64,000 nucleotides of DNA from contig NZ_CACSIP010000018.1 in assembly GCF_902705885.1 (NCBI RefSeq), forward strand, positions 1 through 64,000, written 5' to 3'. This DNA comes from Mycolicibacterium austroafricanum. Its GTDB lineage: Bacteria > Actinomycetota > Actinomycetes > Mycobacteriales > Mycobacteriaceae. The stretch's first letter is position 1. Each line of letters starts with the position of its first letter. Of this stretch, positions 25,912 through 37,412 are shown piece after piece. The position numbers were made by a program, and so were the translations under genes. The notes under the pieces were generated by a model, which was given only the letters and a program-made list of their open reading frames with translations, was not told the origin of the DNA and ran no database searches.

Positions 25912-27126
25912 TCACAGACCGAACTGGTCCTCGACGATGCCCAACCAGATCTGAGCCGCGTCGATCGCCACCTTCTCGCTGATGAAGGCGTGCTGGGTGC
26001 CGGTGTAGATGTCCCGGAACGCCCGCTCGAGGCGGCTGCCCTCGCGGATCGCCGAGGTGCCCGCGGCGAGGTGGGCCCACTCGGCACACCCCCGGGCGGT
26101 GTCGGTGGCGAACACCGCCGCCACCCGCATGTCGGCCCGCAATGTCGGGGTCAGCTCGCCGCCGTCGGCGACGACCGCCTCCGCCGTGGTGAACGCGTCG
26201 AGGACCAGCAGCCGCGCGGCCCGCCAGGCCGCGACGTGGTGCGCCAGGCCCTTCTGGAACGTGGGACGGCTGGCCAGCGCAGCCATATCGCTCATCCGGA
26301 ACTTCGTCTCCGCCAGCTCGGCCACGTCGTCGAGCATGCTCTTGGCGACCCCGAGAGCCCATGCCGCATGACCCGCCGCGGTCACCGGCATCATCCCCAT
26401 CCGGGTCGCCGGCGAACTGCCCCGCAGGGCCTGGCGGGTGAACAACGCGAACGTGCGGGAGTGCGGGACGAACACATCGCCGAGGGCGTAGTCGTAGGAG
26501 CCGGTGCCTTTCAGCCCCTGCACGTGCCAGCCGTCCTGGAAGGCGACCTGTGCCCGCGGGACAACCGCGACCTGCATGTCCGGGACGCCCTCACTCACCC
26601 AGCGGATCTCGCCGTCGACCATGGGGAGAAACCCCGCCGCGACGTACTCGGAATGACCGGTGCCCGACCCGAAGCTCCACGACCCGGACAGCCGGTAGCC
26701 ACCGTCGACCGCGACGCCCTGCCCGTTCGGGAAGAACTGCCCGCCCATGGTGACGTGGTTGTTGTTGGCGGTGAACACCTCGGCGAAGCCGTCGTCGGGC
26801 AGGTAGGTGGCCGCGGCGAACGCGGACGGCAGGTTGGCGATCCCGACCCAACCGAACGATCCGTCCTGCCAGGCCATCTCGATCCACGTCTCGATCATCT
26901 CCGTGAACGACGGTTCGATCCCGCCCGCTGCGGTCGGGTTGAACGCCGACATCAGACCGGTGGACCACATCGCCTCGACGGTCGCGGCGGTCATCGTGCG
27001 ATTTCGCTCCGATTCGGCGGCCTCGGCGCGCACCAGCTCACGCATGTCGCGTACCAGTCCGACGAGGTGGTCAGGGGCGAGGGCAACCTGAGATACCGGC
27101 GTCACGGGTCGAACGTACGCGTTCAC
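25912..27126 (-). CDS. Acyl-CoA dehydrogenase-fold flavin monooxygenase (HsaA/HpaB-like group D)
   Basis: A 404-residue protein with the acyl-CoA dehydrogenase layout: an N-terminal helical domain, a middle beta-domain (YRLSGSWSFGSGTGHSEYVAAG, about 142-200) and a C-terminal four-helix bundle (about 245-404). It lacks the usual catalytic Glu context and resembles flavin-dependent hydroxylases that use reduced flavin from a separate reductase, such as steroid-degrading HsaA. The GTG start overlaps the stop of the upstream DUF7159 gene (GTGA), so the two are translationally coupled. The substrate is unknown. Confidence 0.85.
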   Translation of the reverse strand: MNAYVRPVTPVSQVALAPDHLVGLVRDMRELVRAEAAESERNRTMTAATVEAMWSTGLMSAFNPTAAGGIEPSFTEMIETWIEMAWQDGSFGWVGIANLPSAFAAATYLPDDGFAEVFTANNNHVTMGGQFFPNGQGVAVDGGYRLSGSWSFGSGTGHSEYVAAGFLPMVDGEIRWVSEGVPDMQVAVVPRAQVAFQDGWHVQGLKGTGSYDYALGDVFVPHSRTFALFTRQALRGSSPATRMGMMPVTAAGHAAWALGVAKSMLDDVAELAETKFRMSDMAALASRPTFQKGLAHHVAAWRAARLLVLDAFTTAEAVVADGGELTPTLRADMRVAAVFATDTARGCAEWAHLAAGTSAIREGSRLERAFRDIYTGTQHAFISEKVAIDAAQIWLGIVEDQFGL

Positions 27127-28016
27127 GGCCAGGCAGTGAACACATTCACCAATTCTGTCATCTCGGCGTCAGGCGGAGGGGGCGAGACGGGCGCGGTCGG
27201 TCCGGGTGCGGGCCCGACCGCGAGCTGGGTTCCGGTCAGGTGCGGCTGTTCGGCGGGCGCCGGCTGAGCCGCCGCCACCGTCGGTTCGGGTGTTGGCACC
27301 GCCGCGGCGGGCACGGGGACATGGGTCTGTACCGGCGCATAGGTCTGCACCGGCACGGCGGCCGGCTGTTCGGAGTAGGACGGGGTGGCGGAGACGACCT
27401 TGCGCACCACCTCGGCCGCCGGGCCTGGCGGCGCCGGCACCGATTCCCACCCCGAATCGGAGGGCGCAGGGGGGTCGGCGGCGGTCCCGGCGGGCACGTC
27501 CGGGGGTGCCGCGCCGGCGGAGAGGCAGAGCGCCCCGACGACGGCTGCGGCGGCCATGCCGAGCATCGCGGAGATGGTCCTGCGCCGCGGCGCGTGCCCA
27601 TGCTTTGGAACCGGTTGTGCCGCAGAGGTACTCGATGCCTCGTGGGATGTCACCAGGGCCAGGGCGGCACCGTAGGCCGGCATCAGCCGCGGCGCCAAGT
27701 CGCCAGACCGGCGACCGAGCGTCGTCGCCGTCGCCATCGGAACCGCTTCGGCGTCGCACACACCCAGGCAACCGAGCCCTGTCCGAAGCCGCAGACCCTC
27801 GCGGTGGACGTCCTCGCTCCAGGTCAGCCCGACGCGGTCGAGTTCGTAACCGCATGCCTGCGCGATGGTCTGCGCGCCGCGCGCCGCCGCGCACGCGACC
27901 TCGGCATCGGCGCCACACCGCAGGGCGTCGTGATCGAGCACGGTGCCGTCGGCGGCGTCCGCGAGCACCCAGGCGAGCTCGTCCACGGTCACAGACAGTC
28001 CCAACACTGCGCGCAC
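27123..28016 (-). CDS. DUF7159-type mycobacterial membrane protein (paralogue A)
   Basis: A 297-residue protein. Residues 1-120 are a conserved domain that looks like an actin/Hsp70-type ATPase half (RAVLGLSVTVDELAWVLAD, then RVGLTWSEDVHREGLRLRT and DLAPRLMPAYGAALAL). One transmembrane helix follows at about 148-170. The C-terminal 125 residues are Pro/Ala/Val-rich and presumably extracytoplasmic. The same architecture recurs at 39372-40331. Its stop overlaps the start of the flavin monooxygenase gene, but a functional link is unclear. The function of the family is not established. Confidence 0.8.
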   Translation of the reverse strand: MRAVLGLSVTVDELAWVLADAADGTVLDHDALRCGADAEVACAAARGAQTIAQACGYELDRVGLTWSEDVHREGLRLRTGLGCLGVCDAEAVPMATATTLGRRSGDLAPRLMPAYGAALALVTSHEASSTSAAQPVPKHGHAPRRRTISAMLGMAAAAVVGALCLSAGAAPPDVPAGTAADPPAPSDSGWESVPAPPGPAAEVVRKVVSATPSYSEQPAAVPVQTYAPVQTHVPVPAAAVPTPEPTVAAAQPAPAEQPHLTGTQLAVGPAPGPTAPVSPPPPDAEMTELVNVFTAWP

Positions 28017-28188
28017 GGCGACCCCTTCGAAGTCTGCAAACCGGTGTGTGCGATCTATCGAACGCCCGGAGACCGTCGTTACAGCAGGACAGGACTAGAC
28101 AACCTCGCGGCAAGCCAATAGGCTCCCCGCTAAAGGTTGTCAGGACGACCTTTAGATCTCCAGCCCGGATGCTCGGCAGATTCGGCGA

Positions 28189-28269
28189 GAGCGTAACGCC
28201 GTAACGCGCACGCCGCGCGTCGTCGAGCGCGACGACGTCGTCGCTCCGGGCAGCCTTGCTCGTGCTCAT
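28189..28269 (-). pseudogene. Possible 5' remnant of a divergent gene
   Basis: An ATG at 28269 (minus strand) starts about 27 codons with strongly G/C-rich third positions (for example KAARSDDVVALDDARRARYG). The reading then loses coding character and drifts into other frames. It sits just inside the palindrome at 28278-28294. It could be what is left of the operon's own regulator, or chance. The spacer 28017-28377 otherwise shows no gene. Confidence 0.25.
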
Positions 28270-28277
28270 TGCTAAAA

Positions 28278-28294
28278 TTGTTGTGACACAACAA
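28278..28294. promoter_or_regulatory. Palindromic operator upstream of the ethanolamine operon
   Basis: TTGTTGTG-A-CACAACAA is a perfect inverted repeat with 8-bp arms, 84 bp before the permease start codon. The form is typical of a TetR- or GntR-type site. No intact regulator gene lies next to it. Confidence 0.55.
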
Positions 28295-28377
28295 ATTTCG
28301 GCGCAGAATGCACCCGCGGCCGGCGCCCTGTGGTGCATAGTGTGATCACTCACACCTTCGAACGGGAGTCTCATCTG

Positions 28378-29817
28378 ATGAGTGGCGACAAGCACAGCAC
28401 ACGTCCCAGGCGCGGCGTCGAGGAGCACCGGGAGTCGGAAGCCTATCTACAGAAGCGGCAACTGAAGACCGGCACCGCGGGATGGTTGCTGCTGGCCAGC
28501 CTCGGCGTGGGCTACGTCATCTCCGGTGACTACTCGGGCTGGAACTTCGGGCTGGCCCAAGGCGGCTTCGGCGGCCTGGCGATCGCCGCAGTCATCATCG
28601 CCGGTATGTACCTGGCCCTGGTGCTGGGTATGGCCGAGATGTCCTCCGCGCTTCCGGCGGCCGGTGGCGGCTACACCTTCGCGCGCCGCGCCCTCGGCCC
28701 CTGGGGCGGCTTCGCCACCGGCACCGCGATCCTGATCGAGTACGCGATCGCGCCCGCGGCCATCGCCACCTTCATCGGCGCCTACGTCGAATCGCTGAAC
28801 CTGTTCGGCATCACCGACGGGTGGTGGATCTACCTCGCCGCGTACGCGGTGTTCATCGGGATTCACCTCGCCGGGGTCGGCGAGGCACTGAAGGTGATGT
28901 TCGTGATCACCGGTATCGCACTGGTCGGCCTGGTCGTCTTCGCGATCTCCGCGATCGGCCAGTTCGACTCGGCCAACCTGACCAACATCGCCGTCACCGA
29001 TGCCGCAGGCGCCTCAGAGTGGCTGCCGTTCGGTCTGCTGGGCATCTGGGCGGCGATCCCGTTCGCCATCTGGTTCTTTCTGGCGATCGAGGGTGTTCCG
29101 CTCGCCGCCGAGGAGGCCGCCAACCCGGAGCGCAACGTGCCCCGCGGCATCATCGCCGGAATCGCGGTCCTGTTGGTCACCTGTGTGACCGTGCTGGTGC
29201 TCGCCACCGGTGCCGGTGGAGCCGACGCGATCTCAGAGTCGGGCAATCCGCTCGTCGAGGCACTGGGCGACGGCACGATGGCCAAGGTCGTCAACTACAT
29301 CGGGTTGGCAGGTCTGATCGCCAGCTTCTTCTCGATCATCTACGCCTACTCCCGCCAGCTGTTCGCGTTGTCGCGTGCCGGTTACCTGCCGACGGTGCTG
29401 TCGGTGACCAACTCCCGCAAGGCGCCGACATGGGCCCTGCTGGTGCCCGGCGTCATCGGGTTTGCGCTGTCACTGACCGGGCAGGGCGATCTGCTGCTGA
29501 ACATGGCCGTGTTCGGCGCGGCGCTGAGCTACGTGCTGATGATGGTCAGCCACATCGTGCTGCGGGTGCGGGTACCCGAGATGCACCGCCCCTACCGCAC
29601 CCCGGGCGGCGTCGTCACCACCGGGTTCGCCCTGGTGATCGCGGTGATCGCGGTGATCGCGACCTTCCTGGTCGACTACGTCGCCGCGGCGGGCTGCCTG
29701 GTCGTGTTCGCCGCGTTCATGGCCTATTTCGGTCTGTACAGCCGGCACCACCTGGTGGCCAACTCCCCCGACGAGGAGTTCGCCGCGCTGGCCGCCGCCG
29801 AGGACGAGTTGAGGTGA
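28378..29817 (+). CDS. eat: Ethanolamine permease (APC family)
   Basis: A 479-residue transporter with about twelve transmembrane helices. The N-terminus (LKTGTAGWLLLASLGVGYVI, then SGDYSGWNFGLAQGGFGG) is the signature of the Eat ethanolamine permease subfamily, and GWWIY/FAIWFFLAIEGVPLAAEE follow as in APC carriers. The ATG at 28378 follows GGGAG; longer frames lack a site. It imports ethanolamine from degraded phosphatidylethanolamine. It is 1 bp from eutB, so the two are one operon. Confidence 0.92.
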   Translation: MSGDKHSTRPRRGVEEHRESEAYLQKRQLKTGTAGWLLLASLGVGYVISGDYSGWNFGLAQGGFGGLAIAAVIIAGMYLALVLGMAEMSSALPAAGGGYTFARRALGPWGGFATGTAILIEYAIAPAAIATFIGAYVESLNLFGITDGWWIYLAAYAVFIGIHLAGVGEALKVMFVITGIALVGLVVFAISAIGQFDSANLTNIAVTDAAGASEWLPFGLLGIWAAIPFAIWFFLAIEGVPLAAEEAANPERNVPRGIIAGIAVLLVTCVTVLVLATGAGGADAISESGNPLVEALGDGTMAKVVNYIGLAGLIASFFSIIYAYSRQLFALSRAGYLPTVLSVTNSRKAPTWALLVPGVIGFALSLTGQGDLLLNMAVFGAALSYVLMMVSHIVLRVRVPEMHRPYRTPGGVVTTGFALVIAVIAVIATFLVDYVAAAGCLVVFAAFMAYFGLYSRHHLVANSPDEEFAALAAAEDELR

Positions 29818-29818
29818 G

Positions 29819-31228
29819 GTGATCTACAGCCAACAGGTCTCGGGCCACACCTATCAGTTCGACGGCCTCGTCGAGGTGATGGCCAAGGCGACACCGCTGC
29901 GCTCCGGCGACGAACTCGCCGGCTGCGCAGCCGCCACCGATGCCGAACGGGCCGCTGCCGCTTGGGTTCTCGCTGATCTGCCGTTGTCGACGTTCCTCAC
30001 CGAGGAGCTGGTCCCCTACGAGACCGATGACGTCACCCGGCTGATCATCGACACCCACGACCGGGAGGCGTTCTCCCCGATCTCGCATCTCACGGTCGGC
30101 GGGCTGCGGGACTGGCTGCTCGCCACGGCATCGGAACCGCAGAGTGCGCAGCACATCGCGGCGATCGCACCGGGCTTGACTCCGGAGATGGTGGCCGCGG
30201 TGTCGAAGATCATGCGCAACCAGGACCTGATCACCGTCGCGGCCGCCACCACCGTCGGCGCCGCGTTCCGGACCTCGATCGGAGTACCGGGAACCCTGGC
30301 CACCCGGCTGCAACCCAACCATCCGACCGACGATCCGCGCGGGATCGCGGCGGCCACCCTCGACGGCCTGCTGATGGGATGCGGGGACGCGGTGATCGGG
30401 ATCAACCCGGCCACCGATTCCCCGGAGCACACCTCGGACCTGCTGCACCTGCTCGACGACATCAGGCAGCGCTTCGAGATCCCGATGCAGTCCTGCGTGC
30501 TGTCCCATGTCACCACCACGATGGAGCTGATCGACCGGGGCGCGCCGGTGGATCTGGTCTTCCAGTCGATCGCCGGCACCCAGGGCGCGAACACCAGCTT
30601 CGGGATCACGTTGGCGATGCTGGCGCAGGCCAACGAAGCCGGACGCTCGCTGGGCCGCGGCACCGTCGGCGACAACGTGATGTATCTCGAAACCGGGCAG
30701 GGGTCGGCGCTGTCGGCGGGCGCTCATCTCGGCGTCGGCGGCAAACCCGTGGACCAGCAGACGCTGGAGACCAGGGCGTACGCGGTCGCACGCGTGCTGG
30801 ACCCGTTGCTGGTCAACACCGTGGTGGGCTTCATCGGACCGGAGTACCTCTTCGACGGCAAGCAGATCATCAGAGCGGGTCTCGAGGACCACTTCTGCGG
30901 CAAGTTGCTCGGCCTGCCCATGGGTGTCGACGTCTGCTACACCAACCACGCCGAAGCCGACCAGGACGACATGGACACCATGCTGACCCTGCTCGGTGTC
31001 GCCGGTGCGGCGTTCGTCATCACCGTCCCCGGCGCCGATGACGTGATGCTGGGCTATCAGAGCCTGTCGTTCCACGACGCGCTGTACGTACGCAAGGCGC
31101 TGGGTTTGCGGCCGGCCCCGGAGTTCGAAGCCTGGTTGGCACAGCTGGGGATGGCCGACGGCGACGGACGGGTACTGCCCGTGGACCCGGGTGGCTCGCC
31201 GCTGCTCGGGCTGGCGGCCGGACCGTGA
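29819..31228 (+). CDS. eutB: Ethanolamine ammonia-lyase large subunit
   Basis: A 469-residue TIM-barrel subunit. With EutC it uses adenosylcobalamin to split ethanolamine into acetaldehyde and ammonia. Family-typical parts are FDGLVEVMAKATPLRSGDEL near the start, GTLATRLQPNHPTDDPRGIA, VGINPATDSPEHT, QSIAGTQGANTSFGITLAML, and GLPMGVDVCYTNHAEADQDD, all containing substrate or cobalamin contacts in characterised enzymes. The length is normal (about 455-470). GTG start 1 bp after the permease stop; its own stop overlaps the eutC start. Confidence 0.95.
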   Translation: MIYSQQVSGHTYQFDGLVEVMAKATPLRSGDELAGCAAATDAERAAAAWVLADLPLSTFLTEELVPYETDDVTRLIIDTHDREAFSPISHLTVGGLRDWLLATASEPQSAQHIAAIAPGLTPEMVAAVSKIMRNQDLITVAAATTVGAAFRTSIGVPGTLATRLQPNHPTDDPRGIAAATLDGLLMGCGDAVIGINPATDSPEHTSDLLHLLDDIRQRFEIPMQSCVLSHVTTTMELIDRGAPVDLVFQSIAGTQGANTSFGITLAMLAQANEAGRSLGRGTVGDNVMYLETGQGSALSAGAHLGVGGKPVDQQTLETRAYAVARVLDPLLVNTVVGFIGPEYLFDGKQIIRAGLEDHFCGKLLGLPMGVDVCYTNHAEADQDDMDTMLTLLGVAGAAFVITVPGADDVMLGYQSLSFHDALYVRKALGLRPAPEFEAWLAQLGMADGDGRVLPVDPGGSPLLGLAAGP

Positions 31229-32058
31229 CCGGCGGGGATCGCTCGCCCGCCGAGGACGTGTGGGCGCCGCTGCGCCGCACCACACAGGCACGAATCGGGC
31301 TGGGGCGCGCAGGAAACGCGCTGCCGTCGCACCGGGTGCTCGAGTTCAAGGCCGCGCACTCAGCAGCCCGGGACGCGGTGCACATTCCGCTCGACATCGA
31401 CGAATTCAGCGAAGCCGTCGCAGCGCTGGGCCTCGGGACCCCGCTGCAGGTCGGTAGCCAGGCCGACGACCGCAGTGAGTACCTGCGGCGGCCGGATCTG
31501 GGTCGCACCCCGGCCGATCTGACAGCCCTGCCCAGACCGGCCCCCGGGCAGGGAGCCGACGTCGGCATCGTGCTGGCCGACGGGCTGTCGCCACGCGCGC
31601 TGGCCGAGCACGGGGTCGGCCTGCTGGCCGCGTTGGCGGCCGAGTTCGACGGCCACTACCGGCTGGCACCGCCGGTGATCGCCACGCAGGCCCGGGTGGC
31701 GCTCGGCGACCATATCGGCGCCGCGATGGATGTCGGCACGCTCATCATGATCATCGGTGAACGGCCGGGGCTGTCGGTCGCCGACAGTCTCGGCATCTAT
31801 CTGACGCATCTGCCGCGACCGGGCCGCACCGATGCCGATCGCAACTGCATCTCCAACATCCACCCGCCCGACGGTCTCGGGTACCAGCGCGCGGCGCGCA
31901 CGGCGGCCGCCCTGGTGACCGGGGCGCGGCGGCTGGGTCGTTCCGGCGTCGACCTCAAAGACACCTCTCGCGCACAGTTAGGCGGTGGTGTTGGCGAGCG
32001 CGTCGATCCGCTCGAGCGCCTCGGCGGCCAGGCCGGCGACGTCGAACCCGCCGGCTGA
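31225..32058 (+). CDS. eutC: Ethanolamine ammonia-lyase small subunit
   Basis: A 277-residue cobalamin-binding subunit of the lyase. Features are TQARIGLGRAGNALPSHRVLEF (typical EutC N-terminal block), DVGIVLADGLSPRALAEHG, RVALGDHIG, LIMIIGERPGLSVADSLGIY and DRNCISNIHPPDGLGYQRA. The GTG overlaps the eutB stop (GTGA). The last 27 codons (about 31978-32058) are read opposite the 3' end of a lipoprotein gene and look like a low-complexity extension past the normal end. No microcompartment or eutH-type genes are in the window, so this is a minimal cytosolic pathway. Confidence 0.93.
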   Translation: MTGGDRSPAEDVWAPLRRTTQARIGLGRAGNALPSHRVLEFKAAHSAARDAVHIPLDIDEFSEAVAALGLGTPLQVGSQADDRSEYLRRPDLGRTPADLTALPRPAPGQGADVGIVLADGLSPRALAEHGVGLLAALAAEFDGHYRLAPPVIATQARVALGDHIGAAMDVGTLIMIIGERPGLSVADSLGIYLTHLPRPGRTDADRNCISNIHPPDGLGYQRAARTAAALVTGARRLGRSGVDLKDTSRAQLGGGVGERVDPLERLGGQAGDVEPAG

Positions 32059-32631
32059 GCCGCACGTGGTGATCTCGATCGCCGCGTTGTGTGCCGCGAC
32101 GAAGGCGTTGTCACAGTTCCAGTCGAGGGCCCGCAGCGACCAGACCACACTGCCCTGCGGACTGTCGGCCGCGGCGGTGCGGACCCCGAACACGTACGTG
32201 CGCCCCTGCATCGTGGTCACGGTCACCGGGGTGTCGAGGCACGCCGCGACGGTCTGCCTCACCTTGTCGAGCGCAGCGGCAGGGTCGAAGTCGAAACGGT
32301 AGACGGCGACCATCTCCTCGACGAACACCGCGTCGTCGGTGCTCCAGTGGCCACCGTCGGTGGCGACGGGGCGATGCGCGTCGAGGAATGGCGGGTCCAC
32401 CTCCTGGGCCAGGCCGCCGCACTGTTCGGGTTCGGCGGTGACGAACAGATTCCCGTCCTCGCCCAGAACCTGTGGGCTGAGCAGGTCGGCGACCTGCAAC
32501 TCCGAGATGGGGGCGGCCACCGGGGCCGGTCGGGGTGTCGCATCCTCCACGCTGCGGGTGCATCCGCTCAGCGCGACGACTCCGACCATGGTCATCGCCG
32601 CCACCCGTGAGCGCCGCACCGCCTGGCTCAC
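31978..32631 (-). CDS. Lipoprotein with PknH-like sensor domain
   Basis: A 217-residue lipoprotein. A lipobox LSGC places the acylated cysteine at residue 24. The mature part fits the PknH-type extracellular sensor domain (PF14032): VADLLSPQVLGEDGN, EQCGGLAQEVDPPFLDAH, VYRFDFDPAAALDKVR, AACLDTPV, RALDWNCDNAFVAAHNAAIE and the closing VAGLAAEALERIDALAN helix. Four cysteines after the lipobox would pair as in that family. The GTG start overlaps the stop of tex (GTGA). It may bind a ligand at the cell surface. Confidence 0.87.
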   Translation of the reverse strand: MSQAVRRSRVAAMTMVGVVALSGCTRSVEDATPRPAPVAAPISELQVADLLSPQVLGEDGNLFVTAEPEQCGGLAQEVDPPFLDAHRPVATDGGHWSTDDAVFVEEMVAVYRFDFDPAAALDKVRQTVAACLDTPVTVTTMQGRTYVFGVRTAAADSPQGSVVWSLRALDWNCDNAFVAAHNAAIEITTCGSAGGFDVAGLAAEALERIDALANTTA

Positions 32632-35012
32632 CGCCCGAAACCCGCGTCCCGCAACGCCTGGGCCATCGAACCTCCGGCAGAACCCGCGGGGCTGCGGTCA
32701 GTGGTGTTGTTGCGCTTGGGTTTTGCCTTCTTGGTATCACCTCGGGGGGCGGGCGTGTGCGCGGTCCGGGCACCCGCCCCGCGCGGTGGCGGGTCGTTGA
32801 GGCGCAGTGTCAGCCCGATCCGCTGGCGCTCGACGTCGACGTCGAGCACCTTGACCTTCACCACCTGACCGGACCGCACCACTTCGTGCGGATCGGAGAC
32901 AAAGCGGTCGGCCATCGCCGAGACATGGACCAGGCCGTCCTGGTGGACGCCGACGTCGACGAACGCCCCGAATGCCGCCACGTTGGTGACCACACCCTCC
33001 AGCGTCATGCCCGCCTTCAGGTCGGCGATCTTCTCGACCCCGGCCGCGAACGTCGCCGTGGTGAACGCCGGGCGCGGATCGCGACCGGGCTTCTCGAGTT
33101 CGGCGAGAATGTCGGTCACCGTGGGGATACCGAAGCGGTCGTCGGCGAACTCGGCCGGCCGTAGCGCACGCAGTGCACGAGCGTCGCCGATGATCTCCGC
33201 GAGGCTGATCCCAGAGCGATCCAGGATGCGCCGGACCACCGGGTAGGCCTCGGGATGGACACCCGACGCGTCCAGCGGATCGTCCCCGTCGCGGATCCGC
33301 AGAAAACCGGCGCACTGCTCGAATGCCTTGGGGCCCAACCGGGGCACCTTCAGCAACGCGCGGCGGCTGCGGAACCGGCCAGTCTGATCGCGGTGGGCGA
33401 CGATTGCCTCGGCCAGCGACTCGGTGATGCCCGACACCCGGGCCAGCAGCGGCGCCGACGCGGTGTTGAGGTCCACGCCCACCGCATTCACCGCGTCCTC
33501 GACCACGGCTCCCAGGCTGCGGGCCAGGATGCCGGACGTCACGTCGTGCTGGTACTGCCCGACCCCGATCGACTTGGGCTCGATCTTGACCAGCTCGGCC
33601 AACGGGTCCTGCAGCCGCCGCGCGATCGACACCGCCCCGCGCAGCGTGACGTCGAGGTCAGGCAGTTCGTGGGCCGCGTAGGCCGAGGCCGAGTACACCG
33701 ACGCCCCGGCTTCGCTCACCATCGCCTTGGCGGGGGCCGGCGCCCCGGCGGCGCGGATATCAGCGATGAGCTCGCCTGCCAGCGCGTCGGTCTCACGCGA
33801 TGCGGTGCCGTTCCCCACCGCGATCAGCTCCACCCCGTGCCGGGCGACCAGCGCGGCCAGCGTCGCCTTCGCCTGTGCCCACTGTTTCTGGGGCGGGTGG
33901 GGGTAGATCGCGCAGGTCTCGACGACCTTGCCGGTGCCGTCGACGACGGCGACCTTCACGCCGGTTCGGAAGCCGGGATCCAGGCCCAGCGTGGTGCGGT
34001 TACCCGCCGGCGCGGCGAGCAGTAGGTCCTTGAGGTTCTTGGCGAACACGGCCACGGCGTCCTCCTCGGCCCGCAACCGCAGCCGGACGCGGGCATCCAC
34101 CGAGGCGGACACCGACAGCCGGGTGCGCCACGCGAAGCCGACGGTGTTGGCGAGCCATCGCACGGCGGCGCCGGACGAACCCAGATCGACCCCGAGCGCC
34201 CTCGCGATCATCGCGAGATACAGCTCGTCGCCGTCGTCGCCGCTGCCGCCGTCCAGGGTGAGGGTGAGGACCTGCTCCTTCTCACCGCGCAGCACTGCCA
34301 GCACGCGGTGTGACGGGATCGTGGCAAGCGGCTCGGCGAAATCGAAGTAGTCGCGGAACTTCTGCGACTTCTGGTGCTGCGGGCCGTTCTCGACGGCCCC
34401 CGAGGACGGTCGGGTGCGCACCGAGCCGTTCTCCCAGAACCGCTCTCGCAGCGCGCCGACGAGTTCGGCATCCTCGGCGGCACGTTCGACGATGATGTGC
34501 CGCGCACCGTCGAGCGCCGCGGCGGCGTCGGTGACGGTGCCGCCGACGAACCCGCCGGCCACGTCCTCGGGCACCTGGCTCGGGTCGGCCAGCAGCTGGT
34601 CGGCCAGCGGCTCCAGCCCGGCTTCCCTGGCGATCTGGGCCTTGGTGCGCCGCTTGGGCTTGTAGGGCAGGTAGATGTCCTCGACGCGGGCCTTGGTGTC
34701 GGCGGCCCACAGGGCGGCCTCGAGCGCCTCGCTGAGCTTTCCCTGCTCCTTGATCGAGGCCAGCACCGCGGCCCGCCGGTCGTCGAGTTCGCGCAGGTAT
34801 CCGAGGCGCTCCTCGAGCGCGCGTAACTGCCCATCGTCGAGGGTGCCGGTCGCCTCCTTGCGGTAGCGGGCGATGAACGGGACCGTCGACCCCTCGTCGA
34901 GCAGCCGCACCGCCGCATCCACCTGCCGCTCCCCCACTGCCAGTTCCGCAGCGAGACGGGCGGTTACAGATTTCAGGGTGGGACCGGACTTCTCGGTGGC
35001 ACTCGGGTTCAC
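32628..35012 (-). CDS. tex: Tex-family RNA-binding transcription accessory protein
   Basis: About 794 residues. In order: an N-terminal Tex helical region (VTARLAAELAVGERQVDAAV, then FIARYRKEATGTLDDGQLR), a YqgF/RuvX-like nuclease-fold domain around the middle (LGLDPGFRTGVKVAVVDGTG), a helix-hairpin-helix pair (SAPLLARVSGITESLAEAIV and LLKVPRLGPKAFEQCAGFLR), and a C-terminal S1 RNA-binding domain (LEGVVTNVAAFGAFVDVGVH). A Lys/Arg-rich tail follows. The GTG at 35012 has AGGG 8 bp ahead. Tex affects transcription and stress responses; its exact role in mycobacteria is unclear. Confidence 0.95.
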   Translation of the reverse strand: MNPSATEKSGPTLKSVTARLAAELAVGERQVDAAVRLLDEGSTVPFIARYRKEATGTLDDGQLRALEERLGYLRELDDRRAAVLASIKEQGKLSEALEAALWAADTKARVEDIYLPYKPKRRTKAQIAREAGLEPLADQLLADPSQVPEDVAGGFVGGTVTDAAAALDGARHIIVERAAEDAELVGALRERFWENGSVRTRPSSGAVENGPQHQKSQKFRDYFDFAEPLATIPSHRVLAVLRGEKEQVLTLTLDGGSGDDGDELYLAMIARALGVDLGSSGAAVRWLANTVGFAWRTRLSVSASVDARVRLRLRAEEDAVAVFAKNLKDLLLAAPAGNRTTLGLDPGFRTGVKVAVVDGTGKVVETCAIYPHPPQKQWAQAKATLAALVARHGVELIAVGNGTASRETDALAGELIADIRAAGAPAPAKAMVSEAGASVYSASAYAAHELPDLDVTLRGAVSIARRLQDPLAELVKIEPKSIGVGQYQHDVTSGILARSLGAVVEDAVNAVGVDLNTASAPLLARVSGITESLAEAIVAHRDQTGRFRSRRALLKVPRLGPKAFEQCAGFLRIRDGDDPLDASGVHPEAYPVVRRILDRSGISLAEIIGDARALRALRPAEFADDRFGIPTVTDILAELEKPGRDPRPAFTTATFAAGVEKIADLKAGMTLEGVVTNVAAFGAFVDVGVHQDGLVHVSAMADRFVSDPHEVVRSGQVVKVKVLDVDVERQRIGLTLRLNDPPPRGAGARTAHTPAPRGDTKKAKPKRNNTTDRSPAGSAGGSMAQALRDAGFGR

Positions 35013-35062
35013 GGGCTGGACCCTACCGAAGGGCGGCGACACATGTGGCACGCGGCAGGGCG

Positions 35063-35099
35063 CCGCCCCCTACCGCACATCGCGCACGGTAGAGGGCGG
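35063..35099 (-). terminator. Strong hairpin between katG and tex
   Basis: CCGCCCCCTACCG and CGGTAGAGGGCGG pair over 13 bp around an 11-base loop. The single mismatch on the plus strand becomes a G-U wobble in the minus-strand transcript, so the hairpin fits termination of katG (stop at 35124). There is no U-tract, which is common in mycobacteria. Confidence 0.5.
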
Positions 35100-35123
35100 G
35101 CTACAGCCGGGGGCTGTTCCGGC

Positions 35124-37412
<2,289 letters not shown>

